Part shown: one piece after another, positions 33,351 to 43,577 of the stretch
How positions within the stretch are numbered: position 1 is the stretch's first letter
Layout of the letters: each line of letters starts with the position of its first letter
Origin: an uncultured Lachnospiraceae bacterium
GTDB lineage: Bacteria > Bacillota > Clostridia > Lachnospirales > Lachnospiraceae
Assembly (NCBI GenBank): GCA_944380065.1
Contig: CALWGM010000039.1
Coordinates: 1 to 43,655 of the forward strand
DNA: 43,655 nt
Direction: 5' to 3'
Notes under the pieces: generated by a model
What the model was told of the DNA's origin: nothing
The model's database searches: none
The model's input: the letters and a program-made list of their open reading frames with translations, nothing else
Program-made: the position numbers and the translations under genes

Positions 33351-36140
33351 CTAATTTTCCTCCCTTCCAGTCATGCCCGGAGAATTTCCATGCTTTCTCT
33401 GTCCAGACCATCTCCTTGTTATTCACATCCTTGTACAGCTCCGTCTTACGCCCTGCGCCTTCCGGTGCCTGTACCGGGGCGTTCCAGCTTTCCTTTTCTT
33501 CCGCTCCGCCATGGTTCTTGTCCAGCGGTTTCTCCTGATAACCCTCTAACTCCTTTTTATCCCATTTCTCAATTTCCACCAGGCAATGCTCGGTAGCCAT
33601 ACCGCTGGCATACTTGGAAAGGAACCGGGACGGGGTCAGGATATTAATACATCCGCCTCTGTCCACAGAATGTCCGGGTTCGCCCAGAGGCTTATACTCT
33701 GCGGAAGATTCATAGCAGTGGCAGGTTCCTTCCGGAACACGCTCAGTAAGCTGGGCCGCGAAAATAACAGCGCCTCTTTCGTTGTACGCTTTGATCAGGT
33801 CGTTTTCCTTAATTCCGCGTGTGCATCTGCCGGATTCATACGCATGATCCAGTAATAGAACCCGTCAATCAGGACACGGTGATTTTCCACATCATTGATA
33901 AAGGAATCTTTTCCGTCTCCCTGTGTATGGAAACTGAATCTAGGATGCGGCGACAGAACCGCCAGCGGATACTTTTTAAACCGCGGTGTATGATGTCCCT
34001 CCCAGGACGGAATGTAAATCGGCATCAGCGGCCGCTCCTTGTCATCGGTATCATAATGGCCGAAACGCTTTAAGCTGTTGGAAACGAACTCTACTTTTCC
34101 GGACTGCGTCTGCAATCCTTTCTGGTCTACCAGGTCGCCGGGACGGAAATGGGAAATCCATCCCCTGGTATCCTGCTCGCGGTCTTCCGCGAACCAGCGC
34201 AGAGCCGGGGCAGCCGGTTTCCTCTCATCATTGGGAACGATGAAATACCCCTTCTCAAAGAATTTTTCCCAGGTTACCACCTTCGGCAGGTCAGAAGCAT
34301 AAAACATCTGTTTCACCCAGCCAAGCTCGGTCTTTCCTTCTGAGAAGACATCCCCCACATGCAGCCGCTCGCAGATCGCATTAAAGATTTCATAATCCGA
34401 CATGGACTCGCCCAGCGGATGGATACATTTCTTCTGCATCGTAATGACACGGTGATTGGCCTGATTGTGGGAATCCGGGTTATAGCCTGAGTTGCTTGCC
34501 CACTCGCCGATATCCCAGCGCTCGAAGTTTGTACATGCCGGCAGGATGATATCTGCAAACGGAACCTCTCCCTCAAACCAGATGGACTGGCTGACTACAA
34601 ACGGAAGTTTCTTGGTGCGGTACATTCTCGCATAACGGTCTCCCTGTCCCATGGTTCCAATGTGGGAGCCGCCGTATTTATACAGCATCTGGATCCTGGA
34701 GTAGCCGTTTGCCGGATACTCATATTTATGGAACTGCTGCTCCTGCGAATCACCGACAAAACCTCTGCCCCACCATTCCACATGGTCGTCCAGCACGCAT
34801 TCCGGCAGTCTCATACGGTCGATATGCACGCCTGCCGCCGTACTCAGGTTGGAAGTCATGGGCTTACTGTTGACGCCGTCAAACATCTTATACGCAAACA
34901 CAGCGCCGGCCGCAGAGTTTGCGGAATCTCCGCAGATACCTCCATCCGCATATCCGGGGAAGTAGAAATCAGAATCCACGGGAACACCCTGTGTCGTACT
35001 GTAGATGTTGATTCCCGGTTTTCCCATACCCTGCATCGTAATCAGGGCTACCATCAGACGGGCCCAGTCCATACCGATGGGGCTCCGGCAGACGCCGCCC
35101 CATCCGCCAAGTCCGCCGGCTGCCAGCATGGTCTTATTCTTTGCCCATTCCCTTGCCAGCGCACGGATTTCACGGGCGGGGATCCCGCACTCTTCTGCCG
35201 CCCATTCCGCAGTCTTGGGCGTAGAATCTGTCACACCCAGCACATAATCTTTCCACTCATCAAAGCCATACGTATGGGTGGCAACATATTCTTTGTCATA
35301 TGTCCCCTCTGTCAGCCAGGTATAGGCAATTCCCAGAGCCAGCGCACTGTCGGTTCCCAGACGGGGTGAAAACCACTTTCCGCCGTACAGACCGTTGGTG
35401 TGATTATAATAAGGATCGATAAATACCATTTTCACGCCCAGCTCCTTCAGCCATTTCCGGCGGATGGTACTTTCGTAAGCCCCGTAAATACCATTGTTGG
35501 TCTCCGGATCAGAGGACCAGAACACCATCATTTCACAATTCTGCAGACAATCCTCCAAAAGGTCTGTCTGCTCCGGATTGCCCAATCTTGCCGTGAAGCC
35601 CCACATATGGGTCGCGCCCCAGTGCCAGCCTTCCCAGGAGTCCGGGTTGTGATCCCCGTAGGTCATTCCCGTGGCATTCATAAAACGGAACAATGTACTG
35701 TGACGGTATCCCACCGTTCCCCACAAATGATGGGAACTGGGCTCAATAACCATCGCTCCCGGGCCATAATCCCGTTTAATCCTGCGGATTTCATTACAGA
35801 CAATGTCCAGGGCCTCATCCCAGCTGATTCTCTCATAACCGGATATTCCCCGGTTTTCCTCATGCCTGTCCCCGTTCGGATCAAAGTCTACACGTTTCAT
35901 GGGATACAGGTTGCGGCGGTCTGAATAAATCATGGATTTAAACTGCGCCGTAAATGCCGTGTAAGTTGTTTTTCTCGGCGGTGTAAATACTTTGCCCCGT
36001 GCCTCAATCGAATAAGAAGCCGCGTCGTCGTCATCCAGATCCATCGGAGTGATACGGACAATCTTATCCTGCTCTTCGTCAACGTAGACAAACACCGGAC
36101 CGCCGGTTGTCATCTGTGTTTTTCTGACCAGATTTCCCAT
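33343..36140 (-). pseudogene. Pyrogallol-phloroglucinol transhydroxylase alpha subunit (Mo-bis-MGD), frameshifted
   Basis: The DMSO-reductase-family large subunit would move a hydroxyl group on pyrogallol to give phloroglucinol, with 1,2,3,5-tetrahydroxybenzene as co-substrate. The first reading frame runs 36140-33795 (781 residues) and ends in an unrelated tail (ELRKTT) after MNPADAHA. The -1 frame continues directly from about 33816 to TAA at 33343-33345 with GIKENDLIKAYNERG... and RGGCINILTPSRF, the missing C-terminal molybdopterin-binding part. Together they form about 932 residues. Residues that match the active site of the Pelobacter enzyme are present at a constant offset of 7: H137, Y145, R146, D167, S168, W169, and Y396 fits Tyr404. 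The lesion fits loss of 1 or 4 bases in a GC-repeat at about 33817-33821. It is a real pseudogene, a polymorphism or an assembly error. ATG 36140 follows AAGGAG. Confidence 0.85.
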
Positions 36141-36266
36141 ATGAAATTCTCCTTTCCTTTACTTTGGCCCTGTGGCCATCCAGTGATTTCCGGAAGATTT
36201 TCAGGCTGCATCGCAGCCATAACGGTATCCCTTCCGGAATGTTGTTCCTGATATATTATTTGTATC

Positions 36267-36935
36267 ATGTCCGCCCCGTTCCGGCAAAACAGCGGCCTGC
36301 GTCCCTGTCCTTTTTCCTTTCGGACGTGCCTCCGAAAATGCAACCGGTTACTTGCATCCGGTTCTTACTATACACGCCTGTTTTTTGCTGTTCTGCACAA
36401 TTATACGAAATCCTGGATTTTAGATGCCGCAGCGATTCTTTTTACACAGAACGGCTTTACCAAGACAACAACAAAAGCGATCGCGGAGCTGGCCGGCGTC
36501 AGTGAATCTACCTTTTTCCGCATATACAAAAGCAAGGCCGCCCTGCTCAGCGACCTTCTCTACATCATGACGCCCGGCCCGGAAGACATCCCCATGAAGG
36601 AGATGACCAACGGCACAGACATCCGCAAAGATTTTGAATTATTTCTCTATCACAACGCCCTCCTGCATGTACGGCACCTCCCTGTTTTCCGGCTGGCCAT
36701 GCATGTGGAGGAGATTTATGACAAGTCCCGGTTTTCCAAAATCGAAGGGATGATCTCGCAAATGGCCGGGTATTTTCACCATTTACAGGAAATCGGTTTT
36801 CTCATTGAGTTCGATTACCGCGCACTGGCAGAACATGTCAACAGCCTGGCGCTGGTAAAGGCCAATGAATTTGTGACAGGTGAGATCTACGGCATTCCCA
36901 TGGAACAATCAGTCCGCGCCTTTGCGCAGCAATAA
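36267..36935 (+). CDS. TetR-family regulator with unclear 5' end
   Basis: The last about 175 residues form a TetR-type protein: helix-turn-helix ILDAAAILFTQNGFTKTTTKAIAELAGVSESTFFRIYKSK (in pieces, near residues 51-92), then an all-helical ligand domain. Normal TetR proteins start about 10 residues before ILDAAA, but here the only start codon in frame is ATG 36267, some 50 residues earlier, with no ribosome-binding site and with a basic, cysteine-rich, non-TetR-like leader. A true start is missing, so the gene may be damaged at its 5' end. It diverges from the transhydroxylase alpha gene and would be its natural repressor; repeat elements at 36338-36366 lie between them. Ligand unknown. Confidence 0.7.
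   Translation: MSAPFRQNSGLRPCPFSFRTCLRKCNRLLASGSYYTRLFFAVLHNYTKSWILDAAAILFTQNGFTKTTTKAIAELAGVSESTFFRIYKSKAALLSDLLYIMTPGPEDIPMKEMTNGTDIRKDFELFLYHNALLHVRHLPVFRLAMHVEEIYDKSRFSKIEGMISQMAGYFHHLQEIGFLIEFDYRALAEHVNSLALVKANEFVTGEIYGIPMEQSVRAFAQQ
36338..36366. promoter_or_regulatory. Operator-like repeats upstream of the TetR helix-turn-helix
   Basis: Two 13-14-base direct repeats, GCAACCGGTTACTT (36340-36353) and GCATCCGGTTCTT (36354-36366), follow one another; the first is part of an inverted repeat ATGCAA...TTGCAT (36338-36357). They lie between the transhydroxylase and TetR coding parts, the normal place for a TetR operator. Confidence 0.4.
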
Positions 36936-37217
36936 ATCTGACATGATCCGAAAATCATTATGGAGATTCAGATAACTGAGTTTCCGGTTCAGATCCTCGC
37001 TGTCGAACGCAAAGCTTCTGTACCGCTCCACCACCTGCAGAAAAAGTCCCAGCTTATCTTCAAAATGGCGGAATACAGTCACCGTATTACATCCCGCACG
37101 GCTGCTGATATCCCGAATGGTAGCTGCCGAATAACCCTTTTCAGAAAACACTTCCAGCGCACTCTTTAAGATTCTTTCATGCATTTCATTGACATTTCCG
37201 TACCTTGCCATTTTCAC
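36909..37217 (-). CDS. Truncated TetR-family regulator (102 aa)
   Basis: The N-terminal DNA-binding half of a TetR protein is present: RILKSALEVFSEKGYSAATIRDISSRAGCNTVTVFRHFEDK (in pieces, about residues 15-56). After about 100 residues the frame ends (LLLRKGAD), where TetR proteins usually have 90 or more further residues. The 3' end overlaps the convergent TetR gene by 27 bases, so its C-terminal part has probably been lost. The start is GTG 37217 or ATG 37211, neither with a strong ribosome site. Whether the fragment binds DNA is open: TetR proteins need the missing part to dimerise. Confidence 0.6.
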   Translation of the reverse strand: MKMARYGNVNEMHERILKSALEVFSEKGYSAATIRDISSRAGCNTVTVFRHFEDKLGLFLQVVERYRSFAFDSEDLNRKLSYLNLHNDFRIMSDLLLRKGAD

Positions 37218-37368
37218 CCACTGGCCTTTCTACTGCCCGCATCTGCTGCCGGGACTTTTTGTTTTTGATACGAAAATTATACAAAAAGATTCCTGCGTCA
37301 GTCATCCTTAATATTCATCCAGTCATTCCGTTTTTTGAAAAACAGAGCAAAAATTTTTTTAAAACCTC

Positions 37369-37397
37369 TTGCAATTTACAGAAGAATTCTATATAAT
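37369..37397 (+). promoter_or_regulatory. Promoter of the tRNA-Thr gene
   Basis: TTGCAA (37369-37374) and TATAAT (37392-37397) are spaced by exactly 17 bases and lie 11 bases upstream of the tRNA. Confidence 0.85.
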
Positions 37398-37408
37398 ATC
37401 TCTTGCTT

Positions 37409-37481
37409 GCTTCGATGGCTCAGTTGGTAGAGCGACGCACTCGTAATGCGTATGTCGTTGGTTCGAGTCCCATTCGAAGCT
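37409..37481 (+). tRNA. tRNA-Thr (anticodon CGU)
   Basis: The acceptor stem GCTTCGA (37409-37415) pairs with TCGAAGC (37474-37480); D arm GCTC-AGTTGGTA-GAGC; anticodon stem ACGCA/TGCGT (37435-37439 and 37447-37451) with loop CTCGTAA, anticodon CGT; T loop TTCGAGT at 37462-37468. The T stem (GTTGG/CCCAT) has one mismatched and one G-T pair, weaker than normal. CCA is not encoded; base 73 is T. It decodes ACG. Confidence 0.93.
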
Positions 37482-37503
37482 TATGATAAAGATATATCAT
37501 ATC

Positions 37504-37538
37504 ACAAAAATCCCCGGCGGATCGCCGGGGATTTTTGT
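37504..37538 (+). terminator. Terminator of the tRNA-Thr gene
   Basis: Perfect 16-bp arms 37504-37519 and 37523-37538 (AATCCCCGGCG core) with a 3-base loop; the 3' arm ends in ATTTTTGT. Confidence 0.9.
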
Positions 37539-37541
37539 ATT

Positions 37542-37567
37542 GTTACTGTCACTTCGTTCACAGTAAC
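37542..37567. repeat. Second copy of palindromic repeat unit 1
   Basis: Arms GTTACTGT (37542-37549) and ACAGTAAC (37560-37567), the same as unit 1 at 3698-3724, with loop CACTTCGTTC against TCACTCCGTTC there. It occurs directly behind the tRNA terminator. Confidence 0.7.
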
Positions 37568-37607
37568 TCTGTATTTTCAGACAGTAGTTTTTCCGGATGT
37601 TCCGTAC

Positions 37608-37636
37608 TTGCACTCTCTGTCTGTCCGCAGTATAAT
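37608..37636 (+). promoter_or_regulatory. Promoter of the candidate ncRNA
   Basis: TTGCAC (37608-37613) and a perfect TATAAT (37631-37636) are spaced by exactly 17 bases. The expected start, 7 bases after the -10, is G37643, the first base of the outer stem. Confidence 0.75.
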
Positions 37637-37642
37637 AAATCC

Positions 37643-37746
37643 GGCGCCAGTTCCGGGAGGAGTGCGGTTTTGCCCGTATCGCCGGTGTCCAGGTTCACAC
37701 TCATCGACATTCCCGTGGAACACGCGGCGGCTGGCGCCTTTTTTTT
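37643..37746 (+). ncRNA. Candidate structured small RNA of about 100 nt, not recognised
   Basis: An outer helix P1 pairs GGCGCCAG (37643-37650) with CTGGCGCC (37731-37738) and is followed by eight T (37739-37746), an intrinsic-terminator layout. Inside, P2 pairs CGGG (37654-37657) with CCCG (37673-37676), and P3 pairs CGCCG-GTGT-CC (37680-37690) with the segment 37717-37729 over 11 bp with bulged A37719 and G37724; P3 closes a 26-base loop. The three helices would form a three-way junction. A promoter with ideal spacing lies directly upstream and predicts the start at the first P1 base. No convincing ORF or ribosome site is present. It lacks the SRP apical motif and I do not recognise any riboswitch core. 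The downstream protein gene is on the opposite strand, so it is not a cis leader. Confidence 0.6.
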
Positions 37747-37776
37747 CATCACAGTGATCGGAGTTTTTCTTTTTTC

Positions 37777-37797
37777 ATCCCGGCAGCATGCCGGGAT
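37777..37797. terminator. Hairpin after the ABC_ATPase gene
   Basis: ATCCCGGCA (37777-37785) and TGCCGGGAT (37789-37797) form a 9-bp stem with a 3-base loop, 10 bases past the ATPase gene stop. On the minus strand no U-tract follows, so termination strength is doubtful. Confidence 0.45.
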
Positions 37798-37807
37798 CTA
37801 TTTTACC

Positions 37808-39517
37808 TTATCCCCGGAACCGGTTCAGCATCGCGTAAATCTCCTGAATTCTCGGCTGCGCATAGCCGCAGAACGCATACCCTTCCATAAAGCCTTCCAG
37901 TCCCTTCTGCTTCAGCAGACGCTCCAGCAATTCCGCCAGCTGTTTCACACTGACAGGGGAAGTCACCTGCTTTACCAGATATTTCATCATCCCGGCCAGC
38001 GCCGCCGTCTGCTCGCTGTCCGTAATCTGCTCCACATAGCGCAGATCTACCATCTCATGGTTGATGGAAAAACCATCGGTGGACATGACTTTTGTCTTGA
38101 TGCGATCCTCCCGCCCCCGGGGACCGGATGGCCTGGCCGCCTTTCCCCTGGGCAGAGCCCAGAACCGGCGGGACTTCTCCGGCAGGACAAAAGCGCCCAC
38201 TTCAAATTCCGGCAGCGGATAATCCTTCAGGTACTGATCCACCTTTTCCTTCACATCCAGCGGACAGTAGGCGTCCATCTGGATCACGGTGTCCGCCATA
38301 TGGAAGAAAGCGCCGCTGCTGCCCGCCACTAAGACCGTGGAAATCCCTGCTTTCTCATACAGGTCGCGTACCCGGGCACAGAACGGCGTGATGGGCTCCT
38401 TATCTCCGTGGACGATCTTCTGCATAAATTCATCCCGCACTAAGAAATTGGTGGCAGATGTGTCCTCGTCAATCAGGAAGGTGCGGCTGCCTGCCTCGAT
38501 TCCTTCCATCACTGCCGCAGCCTGGGAGGTACTGCCGCTGGCATCCTCGGTGGAGAAATTTTTCGTATCCTTCCCGTTGGGCAGATTATGGATAAACAGG
38601 GACAGATCCAGATTCTGCACCGAACGGCCGTCCTCCGCCCGCAGCTTCACAGCCGTATTTTCTGTGATCACATACTCCCTGCCGTCCCCGGCAATGTGAT
38701 TGTACACCCCCTGCTCCAGAGCCTGCAAAAGCGTTGATTTCCCGTGATAGCCGCCGCCGATAATCAGCGTCACGCCCTCCGGGATCCCCATTCCGGCAAT
38801 CTTCCCTTTACAGGGCAGCTCCATCTCCACCCGCAGAGTTTCCGGCACGGTAAGCGGCACCGCATCCTTTAACGGCCGGCTGGACACTCCGCTCATCCGG
38901 GGCAGAATACTTCCCTCCGCCAGAAAAGCCACTAAGTTCCGCCGGGGCAGCTCCTGCCGGATAAAATTCTGATCCACCGACAGCTCATAATTTTCCTGCA
39001 GTATCTCCTTTTTCCAGCTCCGGAAATAAAAACACTGCACCACCACCGGCGGGAGAAAATCAAACAGAATCTTTTCCAGTTCATACGCATTGATCGTACG
39101 CCCATTGGCCGGAAATCCCACCTCAAAACGGGCAGTCACACTTTTTTCCGTTATTTCCAGCGCTGTCCGGCGCAGAATCTCCTGCCCGGGGCGGCTGGTG
39201 GCGATCAGGCCGCTCTTTCCGGATCCCTTTGCCTTAAAGCTGTAATCCTGCAGTTTTTTCGCAAACCGCCGCAGCAGACAGTCTTCCAGGGCTGTCCTGG
39301 CATACGCTTCCTTCCAGTACAATTCCGGGAATCCCGCCTTTTTCATGGGAACCGCCACACTGACATTGGACGGGGACGCGAACGGATCCCCCTGCACATG
39401 GTCGATGGATAACACATAATCCCCAAAATCATACTGGCCCCGCAGATCTTTGTAAGCGGGATAGCTCTTTCTGTGAATCCGCTCCAGCTCCTGTCTTAAC
39501 TCTGTTTTTGATTTCAA
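37808..39517 (-). CDS. ABC_ATPase-domain protein (PF09818-like)
   Basis: The 569-residue protein has one central ABC-like ATPase core: Walker A IIGGGYHGKST (about residue 255), a signature-like STEDASGSTSQAAAVMEGIEAG, and Walker B with ATP-switch residues TFLIDEDTSATNF. An N-terminal domain of about 200 residues (DFGDYVLSIDHVQGDPFASPS..., FPANGRTI) precedes it. This is the soluble family sometimes mis-called isopentenyl-diphosphate isomerase; eukaryotic kinetoplastid homologues bind RNA. There are no membrane segments. The start is TTG 39517, 8 bases after GGAG; the ATG between them is out of frame. Function is unknown; RNA or nucleic-acid binding is a guess from homologues. Confidence 0.85.
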   Translation of the reverse strand: MKSKTELRQELERIHRKSYPAYKDLRGQYDFGDYVLSIDHVQGDPFASPSNVSVAVPMKKAGFPELYWKEAYARTALEDCLLRRFAKKLQDYSFKAKGSGKSGLIATSRPGQEILRRTALEITEKSVTARFEVGFPANGRTINAYELEKILFDFLPPVVVQCFYFRSWKKEILQENYELSVDQNFIRQELPRRNLVAFLAEGSILPRMSGVSSRPLKDAVPLTVPETLRVEMELPCKGKIAGMGIPEGVTLIIGGGYHGKSTLLQALEQGVYNHIAGDGREYVITENTAVKLRAEDGRSVQNLDLSLFIHNLPNGKDTKNFSTEDASGSTSQAAAVMEGIEAGSRTFLIDEDTSATNFLVRDEFMQKIVHGDKEPITPFCARVRDLYEKAGISTVLVAGSSGAFFHMADTVIQMDAYCPLDVKEKVDQYLKDYPLPEFEVGAFVLPEKSRRFWALPRGKAARPSGPRGREDRIKTKVMSTDGFSINHEMVDLRYVEQITDSEQTAALAGMMKYLVKQVTSPVSVKQLAELLERLLKQKGLEGFMEGYAFCGYAQPRIQEIYAMLNRFRG

Positions 39518-39580
39518 AGCTCATACTCCTTTCCCGGGCTGCGCCCGCCGGATATTCCGAAAACCTCTCTTTACCTGAAA

Positions 39581-39612
39581 ACGGGGCATATGCACATCTA
39601 CATATGCCCCGT
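39581..39612 (-). terminator. Terminator after dnaJ
   Basis: Perfect 12-bp arms ACGGGGCATATG (39581-39592) and CATATGCCCCGT (39601-39612) with an 8-base loop; on the minus strand TTTTC follows. It ends the hrcA-grpE-dnaK-dnaJ operon, about 75 bases past the dnaJ stop. Confidence 0.8.
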
Positions 39613-39687
39613 CATTGCTTCCTGAATCCTCGCGCCCTTTCCCCGGGCGCATTTTCCTGATCAGACCGGCGTATCCTGCACGCCGTA

Positions 39688-40854
39688 TCAATTCTGATTC
39701 TTATTAAAGAACCCTTTCTTTTTATGTTTCTCATGTTTGGCCGGACCCTCGGATCCCTTTGCCAGGGTGTTGCCGGCAACCGCGTCGAAAGCACGCAGCG
39801 CCTCTTTGGCCTCCGCAGTCAGGTTGGTGGGCACCTGCACGATCAGGGTCACATAGTGGTCGCCGCGGTTATTCTTATTCCGCAGGGACGGAACTCCTTT
39901 TCCTTTCAGCCGGATCCTGGTATCTGTCTGGGTTCCCGGCTTCACCTCGTAGATCACATCGCCGTCCACGGTGTGGATCCGGGTCTCACCGCCCAGAACC
40001 GCCTGCGCGTAGGAAATCGGCGCCGTGGAATAAATGTTCATTCCCTCCCGCTGGAAAACAGGATGCGGGGATACCACAACCTCTACCAGCAGATCGCCTC
40101 TGGGGCCGCCGTTGATGCCCGGCTCGCCCTTATCGCGGATGCGGACACTCTGGCCGTTGTCAATACCGGCCGGAATATTGACCTTGATCCGCTTTCTGGA
40201 GGAAACATAACCGGTTCCGCGGCAGTCCGGGCATTTCTCACGGATGATCTTTCCGGTTCCGCGGCAGTCCGGACACTCACGCACATTCTGCACCATACCA
40301 AACAGGGACTGCTGGGAAAAAACCACCTTTCCCTTGCCGCCGCACTTGGAACAGGTCTCCGGGGAAGTCCCCGGCTTTGCACCTGTGCCGTGGCAGTTGG
40401 TACACTCATCCTTCAATACCAGCTCAATCTCCTTCTCACATCCGAAAACAGCCTCCTCAAATGTGATCCTGACGCTGGTCCTTAAATTGGCGCCCTTCAT
40501 GGGGCCGTTGCTGTTTCTCCTGGAACCGCCGCCAAAGAAATCGCCAAAAATGTCGCCGAACATATCGCTGAAATCCATGCCGGAGAAATCAAAACCGCCC
40601 GCCCCGGCTCCGCCAGCGCCGCCTTCAAAGGCTGCATGGCCGAACTGATCATACTGGCGTCTCTTCTCCGAATCGGAAAGCACGGCATACGCCTCGGAAG
40701 CTTCTTTAAACTTGGCCTCCGCCTCTTTATCTCCCGGATTGGCATCCGGATGGTATTTTTTTGCCAGCTGCCGGTACGCTTTCTTTATGGTCGCTTCGTC
40801 AGCCCCGCGGTCCACACCTAAGACCTCATAATAATCTCTTTTCTGTTCTGCCAT
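39688..40854 (-). CDS. dnaJ: Chaperone protein DnaJ
   Basis: The 388-residue protein is a type I Hsp40: J domain (residues 5-70) with the HPD motif in [10 protein letters not shown], a Gly/Phe-rich stretch ([16 protein letters not shown]...), and a zinc domain with four CxxCxGxG repeats ([24 protein letters not shown] twice). It brings unfolded clients to DnaK and stimulates its ATPase. It is the last gene of the operon; gap to dnaK is 87 bases and holds a hairpin. Confidence 0.98.
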   Translation of the reverse strand: MAEQKRDYYEVLGVDRGADEATIKKAYRQLAKKYHPDANPGDKEAEAKFKEASEAYAVLSDSEKRRQYDQFGHAAFEGGAGGAGAGGFDFSGMDFSDMFGDIFGDFFGGGSRRNSNGPMKGANLRTSVRITFEEAVFGCEKEIELVLKDECTNCHGTGAKPGTSPETCSKCGGKGKVVFSQQSLFGMVQNVRECPDCRGTGKIIREKCPDCRGTGYVSSRKRIKVNIPAGIDNGQSVRIRDKGEPGINGGPRGDLLVEVVVSPHPVFQREGMNIYSTAPISYAQAVLGGETRIHTVDGDVIYEVKPGTQTDTRIRLKGKGVPSLRNKNNRGDHYVTLIVQVPTNLTAEAKEALRAFDAVAGNTLAKGSEGPAKHEKHKKKGFFNKNQN

Positions 40855-40881
40855 AACAATCCCTCTACTTTATCCAATGAT

Positions 40882-40910
40882 GCACCAGGAAGCAGTCTGC
40901 CTCCTGGTGC
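40882..40910 (-). other. Intra-operon hairpin between dnaK and dnaJ
   Basis: GCACCAGGA (40882-40890) and TCCTGGTGC (40902-40910) form a 9-bp stem with an 11-base loop. No U-tract follows on the minus strand, so it is more likely an mRNA stability or processing element that lowers dnaJ relative to dnaK. Confidence 0.5.
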
Positions 40911-40941
40911 CTGATTTATCCGCCAATGTGCGTCTTATCTT

Positions 40942-42843
<1,902 letters not shown>

Positions 42844-42879
42844 TCATATTCTTTATGCTAAATATAAGTGTTATTCTGT

Positions 42880-43542
42880 TTAATTGGCCACCTTGACCAT
42901 ACTGTGCCTTACCACGGAATCCCGGTACAGATACCCCTTCTGGAACTCCTCCACCACAATGTTTTCACCGAGTTCTTCGTCATCCACATGCATCACCGCA
43001 TTGTGGAAATTGGGATCAAACTCTTTGCCCTTGGCCTCGATGGGCTTCACGCCCGCCTCCTCTAAGGTGGTCAGCAGCTGTTTGTAAATCTTATCCATGC
43101 CTTCCGCGAAGGGAGAGCTCTTCTCCTCCTCGGAAACGGTTGCCAGGCCGCGCTCGAAATTATCGATCACCGGCAGGATCTTCTCGATGATGCTTTTGGC
43201 GCCGGTCTCAAACATCTGGCTCTTCTCCCTCTCCGTCCTCTTGCGGAAATTATCGAACTCCGCCATCTGCCGTTTCACCCGGTCGGTCAGCTCCTCGATC
43301 TTCTCATCCTTCTTATCCTTTTTCTCTTTCTTCCTGAAAAATCCGCCTTTGTCCTTTGCGGCATCTTTCGTCTCTGCGGAATTCTCCGCCGTATCCTCCT
43401 CAGAAGCCTCTGCCGTGCCGTTGTCTGCGGCAGCTGTATCTTCTGCCGCAGCCTGGCCGTTTTCCGGCTCATCCGGCTGCATCTGCTCTGCTGTTTCCTC
43501 TTTCACATCGGTTTCCTGGTTGATCTCTCTCTTTTCTTCCAT
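42880..43542 (-). CDS. grpE: Nucleotide exchange factor GrpE
   Basis: The 220-residue protein has an acidic, Glu/Ala-rich N-terminal region of about 75 residues, a basic KKEKKDKKD stretch, the long dimerising helix (FDNFRKRTEREKSQM), and the C-terminal beta-domain (GVKPIEAKGKEFDPNFHNAVMHV) that opens the DnaK nucleotide cleft. The N-terminal low-complexity region is longer than in Bacillus. It lies between hrcA and dnaK as in most Firmicutes. Confidence 0.97.
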   Translation of the reverse strand: MEEKREINQETDVKEETAEQMQPDEPENGQAAAEDTAAADNGTAEASEEDTAENSAETKDAAKDKGGFFRKKEKKDKKDEKIEELTDRVKRQMAEFDNFRKRTEREKSQMFETGAKSIIEKILPVIDNFERGLATVSEEEKSSPFAEGMDKIYKQLLTTLEEAGVKPIEAKGKEFDPNFHNAVMHVDDEELGENIVVEEFQKGYLYRDSVVRHSMVKVAN

Positions 43543-43577
43543 CGAAATCCCGCCTTTCTGTACCTGCTGCGCGGCAG

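Noticed and set aside
33795-33830. Programmed -1 frameshift in the transhydroxylase alpha gene
   Set aside because: No X XXY YYZ slippery heptamer in the right phase and no strong downstream structure; the family reads through in one frame.
37643-37746. SRP RNA (ffs) identity of the small RNA
   Set aside because: Length fits, but the GGAA tetraloop with its AGCAG asymmetric loop is absent.
37446-37757. 103-codon ORF over tRNA-Thr and the ncRNA
   Set aside because: Starts inside the tRNA and crosses a terminator and the structured RNA.
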